Assembly (NCBI RefSeq): GCF_017897595.1
Contig: NZ_JAGKIK010000001.1
Span: 310,001-374,000, forward strand
DNA length: 64,000 nucleotides
Reading direction: 5' to 3'
DNA from: Aquimarina sp. U1-2
GTDB taxonomy: Bacteria; Bacteroidota; Bacteroidia; Flavobacteriales; Flavobacteriaceae
The notes beneath the pieces were generated by a model. That model worked only from the letters and a program-made list of their open reading frames with translations, had not been told where the DNA came from and made no database searches. Shown in pieces: positions 19,434-27,826 of this stretch. The position numbers and the translations under genes were made by a program. Position 1 is the stretch's first letter, and every line of letters begins with the position of its first letter.

Positions 19434-19509
19434 GATTCTTATGCCCCTTGCCTTAGCTTTGACCAGTTTTATATTCGTTTTGATATAAGGCGACGTACTA
19501 CGGGATAAA

Positions 19510-20757
19510 ATGAATAAGAACATGAATCATATTTTTATTATAGGTTTTGTTTGGCCAGAACCTAACTCGTCTGCAGCTGGGATCAGAATGCTACAGCTTA
19601 TTCACTTATTTCTATCCAAGAATTGGAAAATCACCTTTGCAAGTCCTGCAACACATACACAACATATGCTTGATTTGGATGCGCTGGGAATTACGACATG
19701 TACTATCGAAATTAATAATCCCAGCTTTGATCACCTTATCAAGAAATTACAACCAGACGTAGTTGTTTTTGATCGATTTATGATCGAAGAACAGTTTGGG
19801 TGGAGAGTAGCCAAACATTGCCCAAATACATTAAGGATACTCAATACGGAAGATCTGCATAGCCTACGAAAAACCAGGCAAGAATGTTTTAAGAAGAACA
19901 AAAAACATACTTTTACATATCTTTTCGCAAGTGATTATACGAAAAGAGAGATCGCTAGTATATATCGCTGCGATCTTTCGTTACTAATTTCTGATTTTGA
20001 AATGAAAATATTAAAAAGCACTTTCAAAATAGAAGAGCAATTACTTCATTATTTTCCTCTTTTATCTGATCCTATCACAAGTGCTATTAAAAATCACTGG
20101 CCATCGTTTGAAGAAAGAGAACACTTTATAACTATCGGGAACTTTCGTCATGATCCCAATTGGAACGCTATTTTATATCTTAAACAAACCATTTGGCCTT
20201 TGATACGAAAAGAAGTGCCTCAAGCCGAATTGCATATATACGGTGCTTACCCACCACCCAAAGCAACACAATTAGATCATAAAAATGAAGGCTTTCTAAT
20301 TAAGGGTTGGGCAAAAGATGCCCGGGAAGTTGTCAAGAAATCTCGTGTTTGTCTTGCACCTTTGCGATTTGGAGCCGGAATTAAAGGGAAACTTGTTGAA
20401 GCCATGCTATGCGGAACCCCAAGTATTACCACGACTATAGGAGCAGAAGGCATACTAGGTGAAGATAGCGACTGGAGTGGTTTTATAGCTAATACTCCTG
20501 AAAAAATTGCCAAAGCCGCTATTGCACTCTACAGCAATAAAAATATGTGGCATCAATCACAACAAAACGGAATTGAGATTATTAATACTCGTTTTCAAAA
20601 AAATAAACATGAACCTATACTTATCACTAAAATTGAAGAACTACTCTCGAATCTTACCAAGCACCGAAGTCAAAATTTTATAGGCAGTATGTTGCAATTT
20701 CATACGCTGCGAAGCACTGAATTTATGTCAAGATGGATTGAGGAGAAGCACAAGTAA
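19510..20757 (+). CDS. Glycosyltransferase, GT-B fold (GT4-like)
   Basis: A 415-residue cytoplasmic glycosyltransferase. The C-terminal half carries the donor-binding region of group 1 transferases: KSRVCLAPLRFGAGIKGKLVEAMLCGTPSITT with the EAMLCGTP glutamate-type motif, preceded by an IYGAYPP strand. The N-terminal acceptor half is less conserved. ATG 19510 or 19522 could start it. It stands alone, with no polysaccharide-export genes beside it, so the acceptor (LPS, glycoprotein or exopolysaccharide) is unknown. Confidence 0.85.
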   Translation: MNKNMNHIFIIGFVWPEPNSSAAGIRMLQLIHLFLSKNWKITFASPATHTQHMLDLDALGITTCTIEINNPSFDHLIKKLQPDVVVFDRFMIEEQFGWRVAKHCPNTLRILNTEDLHSLRKTRQECFKKNKKHTFTYLFASDYTKREIASIYRCDLSLLISDFEMKILKSTFKIEEQLLHYFPLLSDPITSAIKNHWPSFEEREHFITIGNFRHDPNWNAILYLKQTIWPLIRKEVPQAELHIYGAYPPPKATQLDHKNEGFLIKGWAKDAREVVKKSRVCLAPLRFGAGIKGKLVEAMLCGTPSITTTIGAEGILGEDSDWSGFIANTPEKIAKAAIALYSNKNMWHQSQQNGIEIINTRFQKNKHEPILITKIEELLSNLTKHRSQNFIGSMLQFHTLRSTEFMSRWIEEKHK

Positions 20758-20802
20758 ACTACTTCAGGGTAGTACACCTTCTGGCGGTACCAATAAATGA
20801 AA
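20755..20802 (+). repeat. Family III short repeat
   Basis: The stretch AAACTACTTCAGGGTAGTAC followed by CGGTACCAATAAA resembles 59391-59438 closely in order and spacing. It sits right at the end of the glycosyltransferase gene. Confidence 0.5.
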
Positions 20803-20835
20803 GCTCATATTAAAGTAACTTCTGACGTATAAAAC

Positions 20836-20864
20836 AAAAAGCTCTTCCATTTGCAGGAAAAGCT
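20836..20864 (-). terminator. Terminator of rpsT
   Basis: Read leftward, a 9-bp stem with one G-U pair (20856-20864 with 20840-20848) is followed by a T-run, about 30 nt after the rpsT stop. Confidence 0.8.
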
Positions 20865-20894
20865 AATTGTATACTCTATAAATACTTTTATTAC

Positions 20895-21143
20895 TTATAA
20901 TGCAGCGACATGCTTTGCTAATTTTGATTTCAAATTAGCTGCTTTATTTTTATGAATAACATTATTTTTTGCCAATTTATCAAGCATAGAAATAACAGTG
21001 GGAAACATAGCTTCTGCTTCTTTTTTATCGGCTTCACGTAATTTTTTGATAGCATTACGTGTTGTTTTGTGCTGATATCTATTTCTAAGACGTCTAGTCT
21101 CGTTACTTCTAATTCTTTTTAATGCTGACTTATGATTTGCCAT
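20895..21143 (-). CDS. rpsT: 30S ribosomal protein S20
   Basis: An 82-residue basic helical protein binding 16S rRNA early in small-subunit assembly. The N-terminus [21 protein letters not shown] is truncated here to its recognisable [12 protein letters not shown] core; NAIKKLREA and [18 protein letters not shown] are also typical. It lies 34 nt after the second tRNA-Glu and is probably cotranscribed with it, since no promoter-like site appears in the gap. Confidence 0.96.
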   Translation of the reverse strand: MANHKSALKRIRSNETRRLRNRYQHKTTRNAIKKLREADKKEAEAMFPTVISMLDKLAKNNVIHKNKAANLKSKLAKHVAAL

Positions 21144-21177
21144 CTCTCTACTATTAAATTTCTTACTTCAATATTTG

Positions 21178-21249
21178 TAGCCCGTAGGGGAATCGAACCC
21201 CTCTTACCAGGATGAAAACCTGGCGTCCTAGCCGATAGACGAACGGGCC
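21178..21249 (-). tRNA. tRNA-Glu (UUC), second copy
   Basis: A 72-nt cloverleaf. The acceptor stem GGCCCGT/ACGGGCT has a G-U first pair, and the anticodon loop TTTTCAT gives anticodon TTC. The T arm is AGGGG-TTCGATT-CCCCT and the discriminator is A; CCA is not encoded. It is identical in sequence to the copy at 21319-21390. Confidence 0.97.
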
Positions 21250-21270
21250 ATTTTTCTTTTTCAAGAATTG

Positions 21271-21301
21271 CAAAGATATAGTTTTCACCATACATCTACA
21301 A
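21271..21301 (-). promoter_or_regulatory. Promoter of the second tRNA-Glu and rpsT
   Basis: On the minus strand TTG (21299-21301), a 20-nt spacer and TATCTTTG (21271-21278) match the Bacteroidota consensus. The site is between the two tRNA genes, so the downstream copy and rpsT have their own promoter. Confidence 0.75.
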
Positions 21302-21318
21302 AACGTTATCTATATTCG

Positions 21319-21390
21319 TAGCCCGTAGGGGAATCGAACCCCTCTTACCAGGATGAAAACCTGGCGTCCTAGCCGATAGACGAACGGGCC
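21319..21390 (-). tRNA. tRNA-Glu (UUC), first copy
   Basis: Same 72-nt sequence and anticodon as the copy at 21178-21249. It is the upstream member of the leftward tRNA-Glu, tRNA-Glu, rpsT group. Confidence 0.97.
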
Positions 21391-21415
21391 ATAATTATTT
21401 GTCTAATTGCGGATG

Positions 21416-21445
21416 CAAAAATACAACTATTTTTTAATGGCGCAA
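21416..21445 (-). promoter_or_regulatory. Promoter of the first tRNA-Glu
   Basis: On the minus strand TTG (21443-21445), a 19-nt spacer and TATTTTTG (21416-21423) give a full consensus match about 26 nt before the tRNA. Confidence 0.8.
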
Positions 21446-21471
21446 GCGTTATTAATTTTTTTTCTAAAACC

Positions 21472-22950
21472 TTAATATGCCTTCGCAAATAATACTCGAT
21501 TTTTCGAAGGTTTCCCACTATAAACACAGACACCTTCTTCTTCTTTTTCGTCAAAAGGAATGCATCGAATAGTTGCTTTGGTGAGCTCCTTTATTTTTTG
21601 TTCTGTTTCGATGGTTCCGTCCCAATGTGCATGAAGAAAACCACCTTTCTTTTCTAAAATTTCTTTAAATTCATCGAACGTATTAACCTCTGTAATATGA
21701 TGATCTCTAAACTGTTTTGCTTTTTGATATAAACTTTCTTGAATTTCAGGGAGTAATGATGTAACCACATCCACCACATCTGTTTTGGATACGAATTGCT
21801 TTGATAATGTATCCCGTCTGGCTAATTCTACGGTTCCTTTTTCTAAATCTTTGGGTCCTATGGCAATTCGTAAAGGAACTCCTTGTAGTTCGTATTGAGC
21901 AAACTTAGCTCCCGGTCTATGTGTATCACGATGATCATATTTTACAGATATTCCCTTGTTTTTAAAATCATCTACCAAAGCATTTGCCACTTCAGATATT
22001 TGATGTAATTGATCTTCGCCTTTGTATATAGGTACAATCACTACTTGTATTGGCGCCAAATTTGGAGGCAAAACTAATCCTTTATCATCACTATGCGTCA
22101 TAATCAAAGCCCCCATAAGCCTTGTAGAAACCCCCCAAGACGTAGCCCAAACAAAATCCTGTTTTCCTTCTTTAGAAGTAAATTTTACATCAAAAGCCTT
22201 TGCAAAATTCTGACCCAAAAAATGCGAAGTCCCTGCTTGTAATGCTTTTCCATCTTGCATTAATGCTTCAATACAATATGTATCTACAGCTCCGGCAAAG
22301 CGCTCACTTTCTGTTTTTCGGCCTTGTATGACCGGTATAGCCATAAAATCTTCAACAAAATTCGCATAAATCGTATTCATTTGTTCGGTTTCTGCGATAG
22401 CTTCTGCTTTGGTTTCATGAGCAGTATGCCCTTCTTGCCATAAAAACTCTGCAGTTCTTAGAAATAAACGAGTTCTCATTTCCCAGCGTACCACATTTGC
22501 CCATTGATTGACTAAAATCGGTAAGTCTCGATACGATTGTATCCATCCTTTATAGGTATTCCAGATAATGGCTTCAGATGTTGGTCGAACTATAAGTTCT
22601 TCTTCTAGTTTGGCCTTTGGATCAACAATTAATTTTGAAGCATCTTCGGGATCTGTCATCAATCTATAATGCGTTACCACAGCACATTCCTTTGCAAATC
22701 CTTCAGCATTTTTTTCTTCAGCCTCAAATAAACTTTTAGGGACAAATAACGGAAAGTACGCATTTTGATGACCGGTTTCTTTAAACTTTCGATCTAATTC
22801 TGCCTGCATTTTCTCCCAAATAGCATAGCCATAAGGTTTGATCACCATACAACCTCTAACCGCCGAATTTTCAGCAAGATCGGCCTTGACTACTAATTCA
22901 TTATACCATTTTGAATAATCTTCACTTCGTTTTGTCAAGTTCTTGCTCAT
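21472..22950 (-). CDS. proS: Prolyl-tRNA synthetase (archaeal/eukaryote-like type)
   Basis: Class II synthetase for tRNA-Pro, 492 residues. The length and absence of the bacterial insertion (editing) domain between motifs 2 and 3 place it in the short archaeal-type group usual in Bacteroidota. Motif 2 ([20 protein letters not shown], with TAHET after it) and the anticodon-binding domain ([10 protein letters not shown] onward) are present, as is the C-terminal extension ending at a Tyr. Without the editing domain it would rely on a trans-acting deacylase. It is upstream of the tRNA genes. Confidence 0.95.
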   Translation of the reverse strand: MSKNLTKRSEDYSKWYNELVVKADLAENSAVRGCMVIKPYGYAIWEKMQAELDRKFKETGHQNAYFPLFVPKSLFEAEEKNAEGFAKECAVVTHYRLMTDPEDASKLIVDPKAKLEEELIVRPTSEAIIWNTYKGWIQSYRDLPILVNQWANVVRWEMRTRLFLRTAEFLWQEGHTAHETKAEAIAETEQMNTIYANFVEDFMAIPVIQGRKTESERFAGAVDTYCIEALMQDGKALQAGTSHFLGQNFAKAFDVKFTSKEGKQDFVWATSWGVSTRLMGALIMTHSDDKGLVLPPNLAPIQVVIVPIYKGEDQLHQISEVANALVDDFKNKGISVKYDHRDTHRPGAKFAQYELQGVPLRIAIGPKDLEKGTVELARRDTLSKQFVSKTDVVDVVTSLLPEIQESLYQKAKQFRDHHITEVNTFDEFKEILEKKGGFLHAHWDGTIETEQKIKELTKATIRCIPFDEKEEEGVCVYSGKPSKNRVLFAKAY

Positions 22951-22995
22951 AATCTGCTATTTGGCACAAATGTTGATGCTTTGTTAAATATAATT

Positions 22996-23022
22996 TTGTT
23001 AGCGCAAAACTAACTAAATTTG
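22996..23022 (+). promoter_or_regulatory. Candidate promoter of the W/G-repeat lipoprotein gene
   Basis: TTG (22996-22998), a 16-nt spacer and TAAATTTG (23015-23022). The spacer is at the short end of the range. Confidence 0.5.
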
Positions 23023-23049
23023 TAATGTTCAACAATAAAATAAGAAGAT

Positions 23050-24168
23050 ATGCGTCCTAAAAATTATTTTCAAAGAAACATAGCTCCCATTATAGTATGT
23101 ATGGCTGCTATAGTACTGTTGACATCCTGTGGTTCTTATGAATATGTACCTTATGAAGATGGTGTTTATGGTAGAACAAGTCGCCAAAGAACTGTAGAAA
23201 GACAGCCAGATAATACAACACCTAAGAAAAAAACGAACTATTATTCTAGTTATTTCTCTGAAAAGTCATCACAAATAGATAACGTTATTGAACAAAATGA
23301 AGTTTTTACTGATGTGGACTCTTACGCTGGTGAGAACTATGATGTTGCAGACACCACATCTGTAGCTTTGAACTACGATACAGGACAACCCACCTGGGGA
23401 AGCAACCCTACTGAAGTTAACGTAAATATTTTTGACAATGGCTGGAACAACTGGGGCCCGGGATGGGGACTCGGTTGGGGTTGGAATTCAGGCTGGGGTT
23501 GGAACAACTGGGGCCCGGGATGGGGACTCGGTTGGGGATGGAACGCCGGCTGGGGATGGAACAACTGGGGCCCGGGATGGGGACTTGGTTGGGGTTGGAA
23601 TGCAGGCTGGGGCTGGAACAACTGGGGTCCGGGATGGGGTAACCCATGGATTGGCAGAGGATTTTATGGCAACCACTATGGCTTTAACAGAGGATATAGA
23701 GGCTACGGACGCAATAGATATGTAGCTTATAACGGCGGAAGAAATTCATACACTACAAATAGTCGTAGTAGAACATATAGCGGCTCACGATCTAGCACGA
23801 GATCAAGAAGTTCTTCCTATTCAGGAAATAGACAAGGATATTCTAATCGCAGACGAGTATCTGCCGATGGAAGCAGAAGTAGAAGTTCTGGATATTCAAA
23901 CGGCTCTTATAATTCTAGATCCAGATCTTCGTCAGTTAATAGTGGTGGATCAAACCGATATTCTGGTCCTGCAGCAAGAACAAGAAGTAACTCTTCAAGT
24001 CGCAGCCGTAGTTATTCACCTAGTTCTTCATCACGAAGTAGAGGCTCCTCTGGGTACTCTCGAGGGGGTTCATCTCGTAGTAGCGGATATTCACGCTCTA
24101 GTAGCGGAAGATCTTCATCGCGTAGTAGCGGAGGTAGAGGTGGCAGTAGAAGTCGTGGAAGAGGATAA
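23050..24168 (+). CDS. Lipoprotein with Trp/Gly tandem repeats and Arg/Ser-rich tail
   Basis: A 372-residue envelope protein of unknown function. The N-terminal hydrophobic stretch ends in a lipobox (LLTSC, Cys about 27). A polar linker follows, then three full and one partial 19-residue repeats of WNNWGPGWGLGWGWNxGWG (about 132-198), a Tyr/Gly/Asn-rich stretch, and a low-complexity tail of about 130 residues built of Ser, Arg, Gly and Tyr. No catalytic domain is visible. Composition suggests a disordered or adhesive surface protein. It is divergent from proS, an arrangement I recall from other flavobacteria. Confidence 0.8.
   Translation: MRPKNYFQRNIAPIIVCMAAIVLLTSCGSYEYVPYEDGVYGRTSRQRTVERQPDNTTPKKKTNYYSSYFSEKSSQIDNVIEQNEVFTDVDSYAGENYDVADTTSVALNYDTGQPTWGSNPTEVNVNIFDNGWNNWGPGWGLGWGWNSGWGWNNWGPGWGLGWGWNAGWGWNNWGPGWGLGWGWNAGWGWNNWGPGWGNPWIGRGFYGNHYGFNRGYRGYGRNRYVAYNGGRNSYTTNSRSRTYSGSRSSTRSRSSSYSGNRQGYSNRRRVSADGSRSRSSGYSNGSYNSRSRSSSVNSGGSNRYSGPAARTRSNSSSRSRSYSPSSSSRSRGSSGYSRGGSSRSSGYSRSSSGRSSSRSSGGRGGSRSRGRG
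23443..23640 (+). repeat. 57-bp tandem repeat, three and a half units
   Basis: Units start at 23443, 23500, 23557 and 23614 (partial), each encoding the 19-residue W/G motif. Units differ only at scattered, mostly synonymous bases, so length variation by slippage or recombination is plausible. Confidence 0.9.
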
Positions 24169-24308
24169 GTCTGACTAACGTATATCATACAATTAAGGAC
24201 TCTTTAAGTACTTACATTTTTAGACAATCACTCTTAGATAATCGAAATCATAGTATGAGAATAAAAACTGCATACATTTGTTTATAATTTCAATACTGTG
24301 ATTAGTTA

Positions 24309-24353
24309 GACCCGAATTATGCATTATACACTATCTATTACGAGTTAAATCTG
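24309..24353 (+). repeat. Family I repeat, solo left end
   Basis: Begins CCCGAATTATGCATTATACA and continues CTATTACGAGTTAAAT, matching the left end of copy A at 10360. The rest of the element is missing. It lies 16 nt before the porin gene. Confidence 0.65.
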
Positions 24354-24369
24354 GAAATATTTCGCTTAT

Positions 24370-25899
24370 ATGAAAAAGCTATTACTAAGTATTGTTGTGT
24401 TATTTGCCTCATTTTTAAATGCGCAAGACATTACTGATGCTTTACGCTATTCGCAACAAGATATTTTGGGTACGGCAAGATATAGAGGCATGAGTGGTGC
24501 TTTTGGAGCCTTAGGCGGCGATCTATCGGCCATACAAATTAATCCTGCCGGTTCTGCTGTGTTTTTAAACTCTTATGGTTCTATGACGCTTTCATCTACA
24601 AGCATACATAACGATGCAGCATATAACACCACTGTTTTTTCTAATGGAGGAGTGACCAATAATTCATCAAATTTAAACTTCAATCAAGTTGGTGTTGTTA
24701 TTATTTATGACCATTTTGATGAAGATTCTTCAGGAATTAATAAAATTTCTTTAGGAATAACATATGATCAGACTGCCGATAATGCAGATGAAATGTTATC
24801 TTTAGGACGAAGCAGAAATTCTATTGATCGTTTTTTTATCAATGAAGCTCAAGGCGTGCCCTTAGATTTAATCACTCGAAGAGTAGGAGAAAACTCAACA
24901 GAACTTTATTCATTTTTAGGTGAAACCGAAGGATACGGAGCTCAACAGGCCTTTTTAGGATATGAAACGTTTATTATTGAAGCCGATAATCCAGATGATC
25001 CAAACAATACATCGTATTCGTCTAACATTGGAGCCGGTCAATTTGATCAGGAGTACTATTATGAAAGTACAGGCATCAACGGAAAATTTACCCTTAACTT
25101 AGGAGCTCAGATACATCGTGATTTCTATTTTGGCATTAACCTGAATTCAAATTTTTTAAACTACGACAGAGTAACTGAATTTTTTGAAGAAAACAATAAC
25201 CCAGGAAGTACTATTAACAGTGTGCTATTTACCAATAGGTTAACTACTTATGGAGTCGGTTTTTCTGCACAAATTGGAGGGATTGCAAAAATTTCACGTA
25301 TGCTTCGTTTGGGAGCTTCTTATGAGACTCCCACTTGGTTTTACATTGAAGAAGAAACTACGCAACGATTAGAAACGATTAGTACTATTGATGGTAGAGC
25401 GGTAGTAAATCCAAATACTGTTAACATTTTTCCTGAATATGAGTTACGAACTCCTGCCCGATACACCGGGAGTATAGCTTTTCTCTTTGGGCAGCGAGGA
25501 TTGATAAGTTTGGACTATTCGTATAAAGATTATACTTCTATTCAATTAAGCTCTGATTTTGGAGCTATCTTCTCTGATACGAATGCAAGAATTGATACGC
25601 GTTTACAAGATGTCTCAACAATTCGGATTGGTAGTGAATGGAGAAATAAAAATTGGAGTATTCGAGGTGGGTATAGCTTTGAAGAGAGTCCGTACCTAAA
25701 TGATCTCATTCTAAGCGACAGGAACGGATTTTCAATCGGAGCCGGTTATCATTTTGATAAATTCAGATTTGATGTTGCCTATGATTATATCGAGCAACAG
25801 CGATTAGAGCGTTTTTATCCTAATTCTGGTTTTGATAATTTTGCAATAGTCGATACGTCTAGAGAGACTTTAACTTTTACATTAGGAATGAATTTCTAA
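24370..25899 (+). CDS. FadL/OmpP1-family outer membrane protein
   Basis: A 509-residue outer-membrane beta-barrel with a cleaved signal peptide (1-18, ending LNAQ). The N-terminal segment ARYRGMSGAFGALGGDLSAIQINPAG is the hallmark of the FadL/TodX long-chain hydrophobe transporters (shown here by its GAFGALGGDLSA core). Alternating hydrophobic strands and a terminal aromatic residue (GMNF) fit a barrel assembled by Bam. Flavobacterial members are often mis-named hemin receptors. Substrate unknown; no operon partner. Confidence 0.85.
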   Translation: MKKLLLSIVVLFASFLNAQDITDALRYSQQDILGTARYRGMSGAFGALGGDLSAIQINPAGSAVFLNSYGSMTLSSTSIHNDAAYNTTVFSNGGVTNNSSNLNFNQVGVVIIYDHFDEDSSGINKISLGITYDQTADNADEMLSLGRSRNSIDRFFINEAQGVPLDLITRRVGENSTELYSFLGETEGYGAQQAFLGYETFIIEADNPDDPNNTSYSSNIGAGQFDQEYYYESTGINGKFTLNLGAQIHRDFYFGINLNSNFLNYDRVTEFFEENNNPGSTINSVLFTNRLTTYGVGFSAQIGGIAKISRMLRLGASYETPTWFYIEEETTQRLETISTIDGRAVVNPNTVNIFPEYELRTPARYTGSIAFLFGQRGLISLDYSYKDYTSIQLSSDFGAIFSDTNARIDTRLQDVSTIRIGSEWRNKNWSIRGGYSFEESPYLNDLILSDRNGFSIGAGYHFDKFRFDVAYDYIEQQRLERFYPNSGFDNFAIVDTSRETLTFTLGMNF

Positions 25900-26095
25900 T
25901 CAATAGACTTTCCTTTGGTTATTACTTGGGTTGCAGCTAAAGAATATAAAACTTTACTTCTTCGTTCGAATAATTTTTCTTTGGTGTATACTAGTCTTAT
26001 TTTTGAAATATATCAACGCTGAATGAGGTTCTCCTTTTCAAATAACAATTAAGATTTTGAAATAGAACTTTTTACTGTCCTGCTTTTAGACCCGC

Positions 26096-27601
26096 TTATC
26101 GTATTAGTGAAAAACTACCTGCAAAGACTCTCCTTCTCGCATTTGGATCTCGTGGCTCATTAAACTCTACTCTAAACCAGTAATCAGAAGATGGCATCAT
26201 TTTTCCGTTATACGTTCCATCCCAACCTGCACCTCCTGGTCTAAGTTGTTTCAACAACTTACCATATCTATCAAATATATAAATAAGGGCAGTGGGCTGA
26301 TCTTCAATATTGATTAAACTCCAAGTATCATGAAAACCATCTCCATTAGGTGTGAAGTATTTGGGATAACCTAGTATCATAAATACTTCTGAAATTCTTT
26401 CACTAGCCACACAATCTCTGTATCTAGCGATGATACGATAGTCTCCTGGTGGAACATTATCGAACACTGGAGACTCTTGATAGGGTCTGGACACTACAAA
26501 ACCGGCACCTAAATCTCTCTCTAATTGGTACTCAAAATCAGTAAATCCTAAGGTTTGAATGTCTGTTGGTGTTGTAGTAATCTCTGCAGTAATTGTATAA
26601 TTTCCTGCAAAAGATTCTTCGGCTATGTTCGGTGTTATGTCAATTTCGATGGCAGATACATCTACTACTGTAAGATCATCTCTTCCTACTTCTGTAGTTC
26701 CTGCCGAATCCGAATAACCAATTAATTCGTAGATACCTTGTACCCCTACTTCGATAACCGGCGTATCTGTTCTTCCTCCGATATTGGTAAAACTACCAGG
26801 ATCAGAACCAATAGCTCTGGTTCTCCATTGGTACGCTATTGCACCCGGGAAACGCCCTTCTAAAGTAACAGGAAACTCCCCACACGTCGCAATGTCTTGC
26901 CCCACACCTGGCTCTAGAATGCTGCAATCGGTAGTCCCGGCATTATCTTCATCTAGATTAGTTTGCTGTAATTGTATCACTCCGTCTTCGTCAGAAAAAT
27001 TGGTAATTAAAATAAAATAATATTCTCCCGACTGCGCGTTTGGAATGGTAAATGTTTCTATGAATATATTCTCTTCCGGCGTTCTTGCAAAACTACAATC
27101 GACAATATTTGTGTTATCAAGACCTAAAGGCCCGGTTGTATAAAAATCTGGATCATCTACGTTATTAACACATTCTTCTGGTCGAAGGTTTTCTCCGTCA
27201 CCATTAAGATCACAACCTCGAGGTAAATCATCTTCGCAATTAATAAAGGAAGTCGTAAAAGGACCCCATGCTATAAAATCAACATCAAGTTGTCGTTCCT
27301 CCCTTTCTAAAGTATTACTTTCATTACCATCAACCCATTGCTGTATATCAAAAATCAATTCTCCTGCCTGGTCAATTCTTATGAAATACCAAGAAGAATT
27401 ACGCGTACTATCCAAACAGCCAACACCCTGAAAATTGATATCTTCTCCAGTAATATTAGGAAAAGTCAATTCTTGAGAAGCATCAGAACAAAAGGGTTGT
27501 GCAGTTCTACAAGCTACATCAAAATCGAGTTGCGCCTGTATTTGATGTACAGCTAAAAATAAGTAAATGGTGCATGCTATGATTGGGGCTAGTGTCTTCA
27601 T
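26096..27601 (-). CDS. T9SS type B sorting domain protein
   Basis: A 501-residue secreted protein. Signal peptide (1-23, ending IQAQ), a beta-rich middle with an N-terminal domain seen in many gliding-associated proteins (SWYFIRIDQAGELIFDIQ), and a C-terminal type B domain: FTPNGDGFHDTWSL, IYIFDRYGKLLKQL, GWDGTYNG and a final strand. This domain (CHU_C/gliding-motility-associated class) directs export by the type IX system. The passenger function is unknown. It follows the leftward lyase-like gene with a 225-bp gap, so it is not clearly cotranscribed. Confidence 0.88.
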   Translation of the reverse strand: MKTLAPIIACTIYLFLAVHQIQAQLDFDVACRTAQPFCSDASQELTFPNITGEDINFQGVGCLDSTRNSSWYFIRIDQAGELIFDIQQWVDGNESNTLEREERQLDVDFIAWGPFTTSFINCEDDLPRGCDLNGDGENLRPEECVNNVDDPDFYTTGPLGLDNTNIVDCSFARTPEENIFIETFTIPNAQSGEYYFILITNFSDEDGVIQLQQTNLDEDNAGTTDCSILEPGVGQDIATCGEFPVTLEGRFPGAIAYQWRTRAIGSDPGSFTNIGGRTDTPVIEVGVQGIYELIGYSDSAGTTEVGRDDLTVVDVSAIEIDITPNIAEESFAGNYTITAEITTTPTDIQTLGFTDFEYQLERDLGAGFVVSRPYQESPVFDNVPPGDYRIIARYRDCVASERISEVFMILGYPKYFTPNGDGFHDTWSLINIEDQPTALIYIFDRYGKLLKQLRPGGAGWDGTYNGKMMPSSDYWFRVEFNEPRDPNARRRVFAGSFSLIR

Positions 27602-27740
27602 TATGGCTAATATAATAAAAATTATATGTTCTAAATAATGAGACTTCTTTTTCTAGTCATCTCAAAACAAATCTTTACTTAGTATTAGCGGTAAACTACT
27701 CTTTAAGCACGTTCTAATACGGCATAAAAAGACCTCATAA

Positions 27741-27788
27741 ATAAATAGCCTGAATCCTAAACTAAAAACTAAGAATTCAAGCTATTTA
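27741..27788 (-). terminator. Terminator of the 1094-residue lyase-like gene
   Basis: Read leftward, a 15-bp stem with two G-U pairs (27772-27786 with 27744-27758) around a 13-nt loop, followed by a T-rich tract. Begins about 40 nt after the stop. Confidence 0.75.
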
Positions 27789-27826
27789 CGTCTCCAAATA
27801 GAGGCTTATATCTGGTACTTGATCGC

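Noticed and set aside
21369..21554. 61-residue minus-strand ORF
   Set aside because: Overlaps a tRNA-Glu and the proS 3' end; no protein features.
23443..23640. Possible CRISPR array
   Set aside because: Units are contiguous, have no spacers and encode in-frame protein repeats.
23373..23725. Several overlapping Pro- or Gly-rich ORFs
   Set aside because: All are alternative-frame readings of the 57-bp tandem repeat in the W/G lipoprotein gene.
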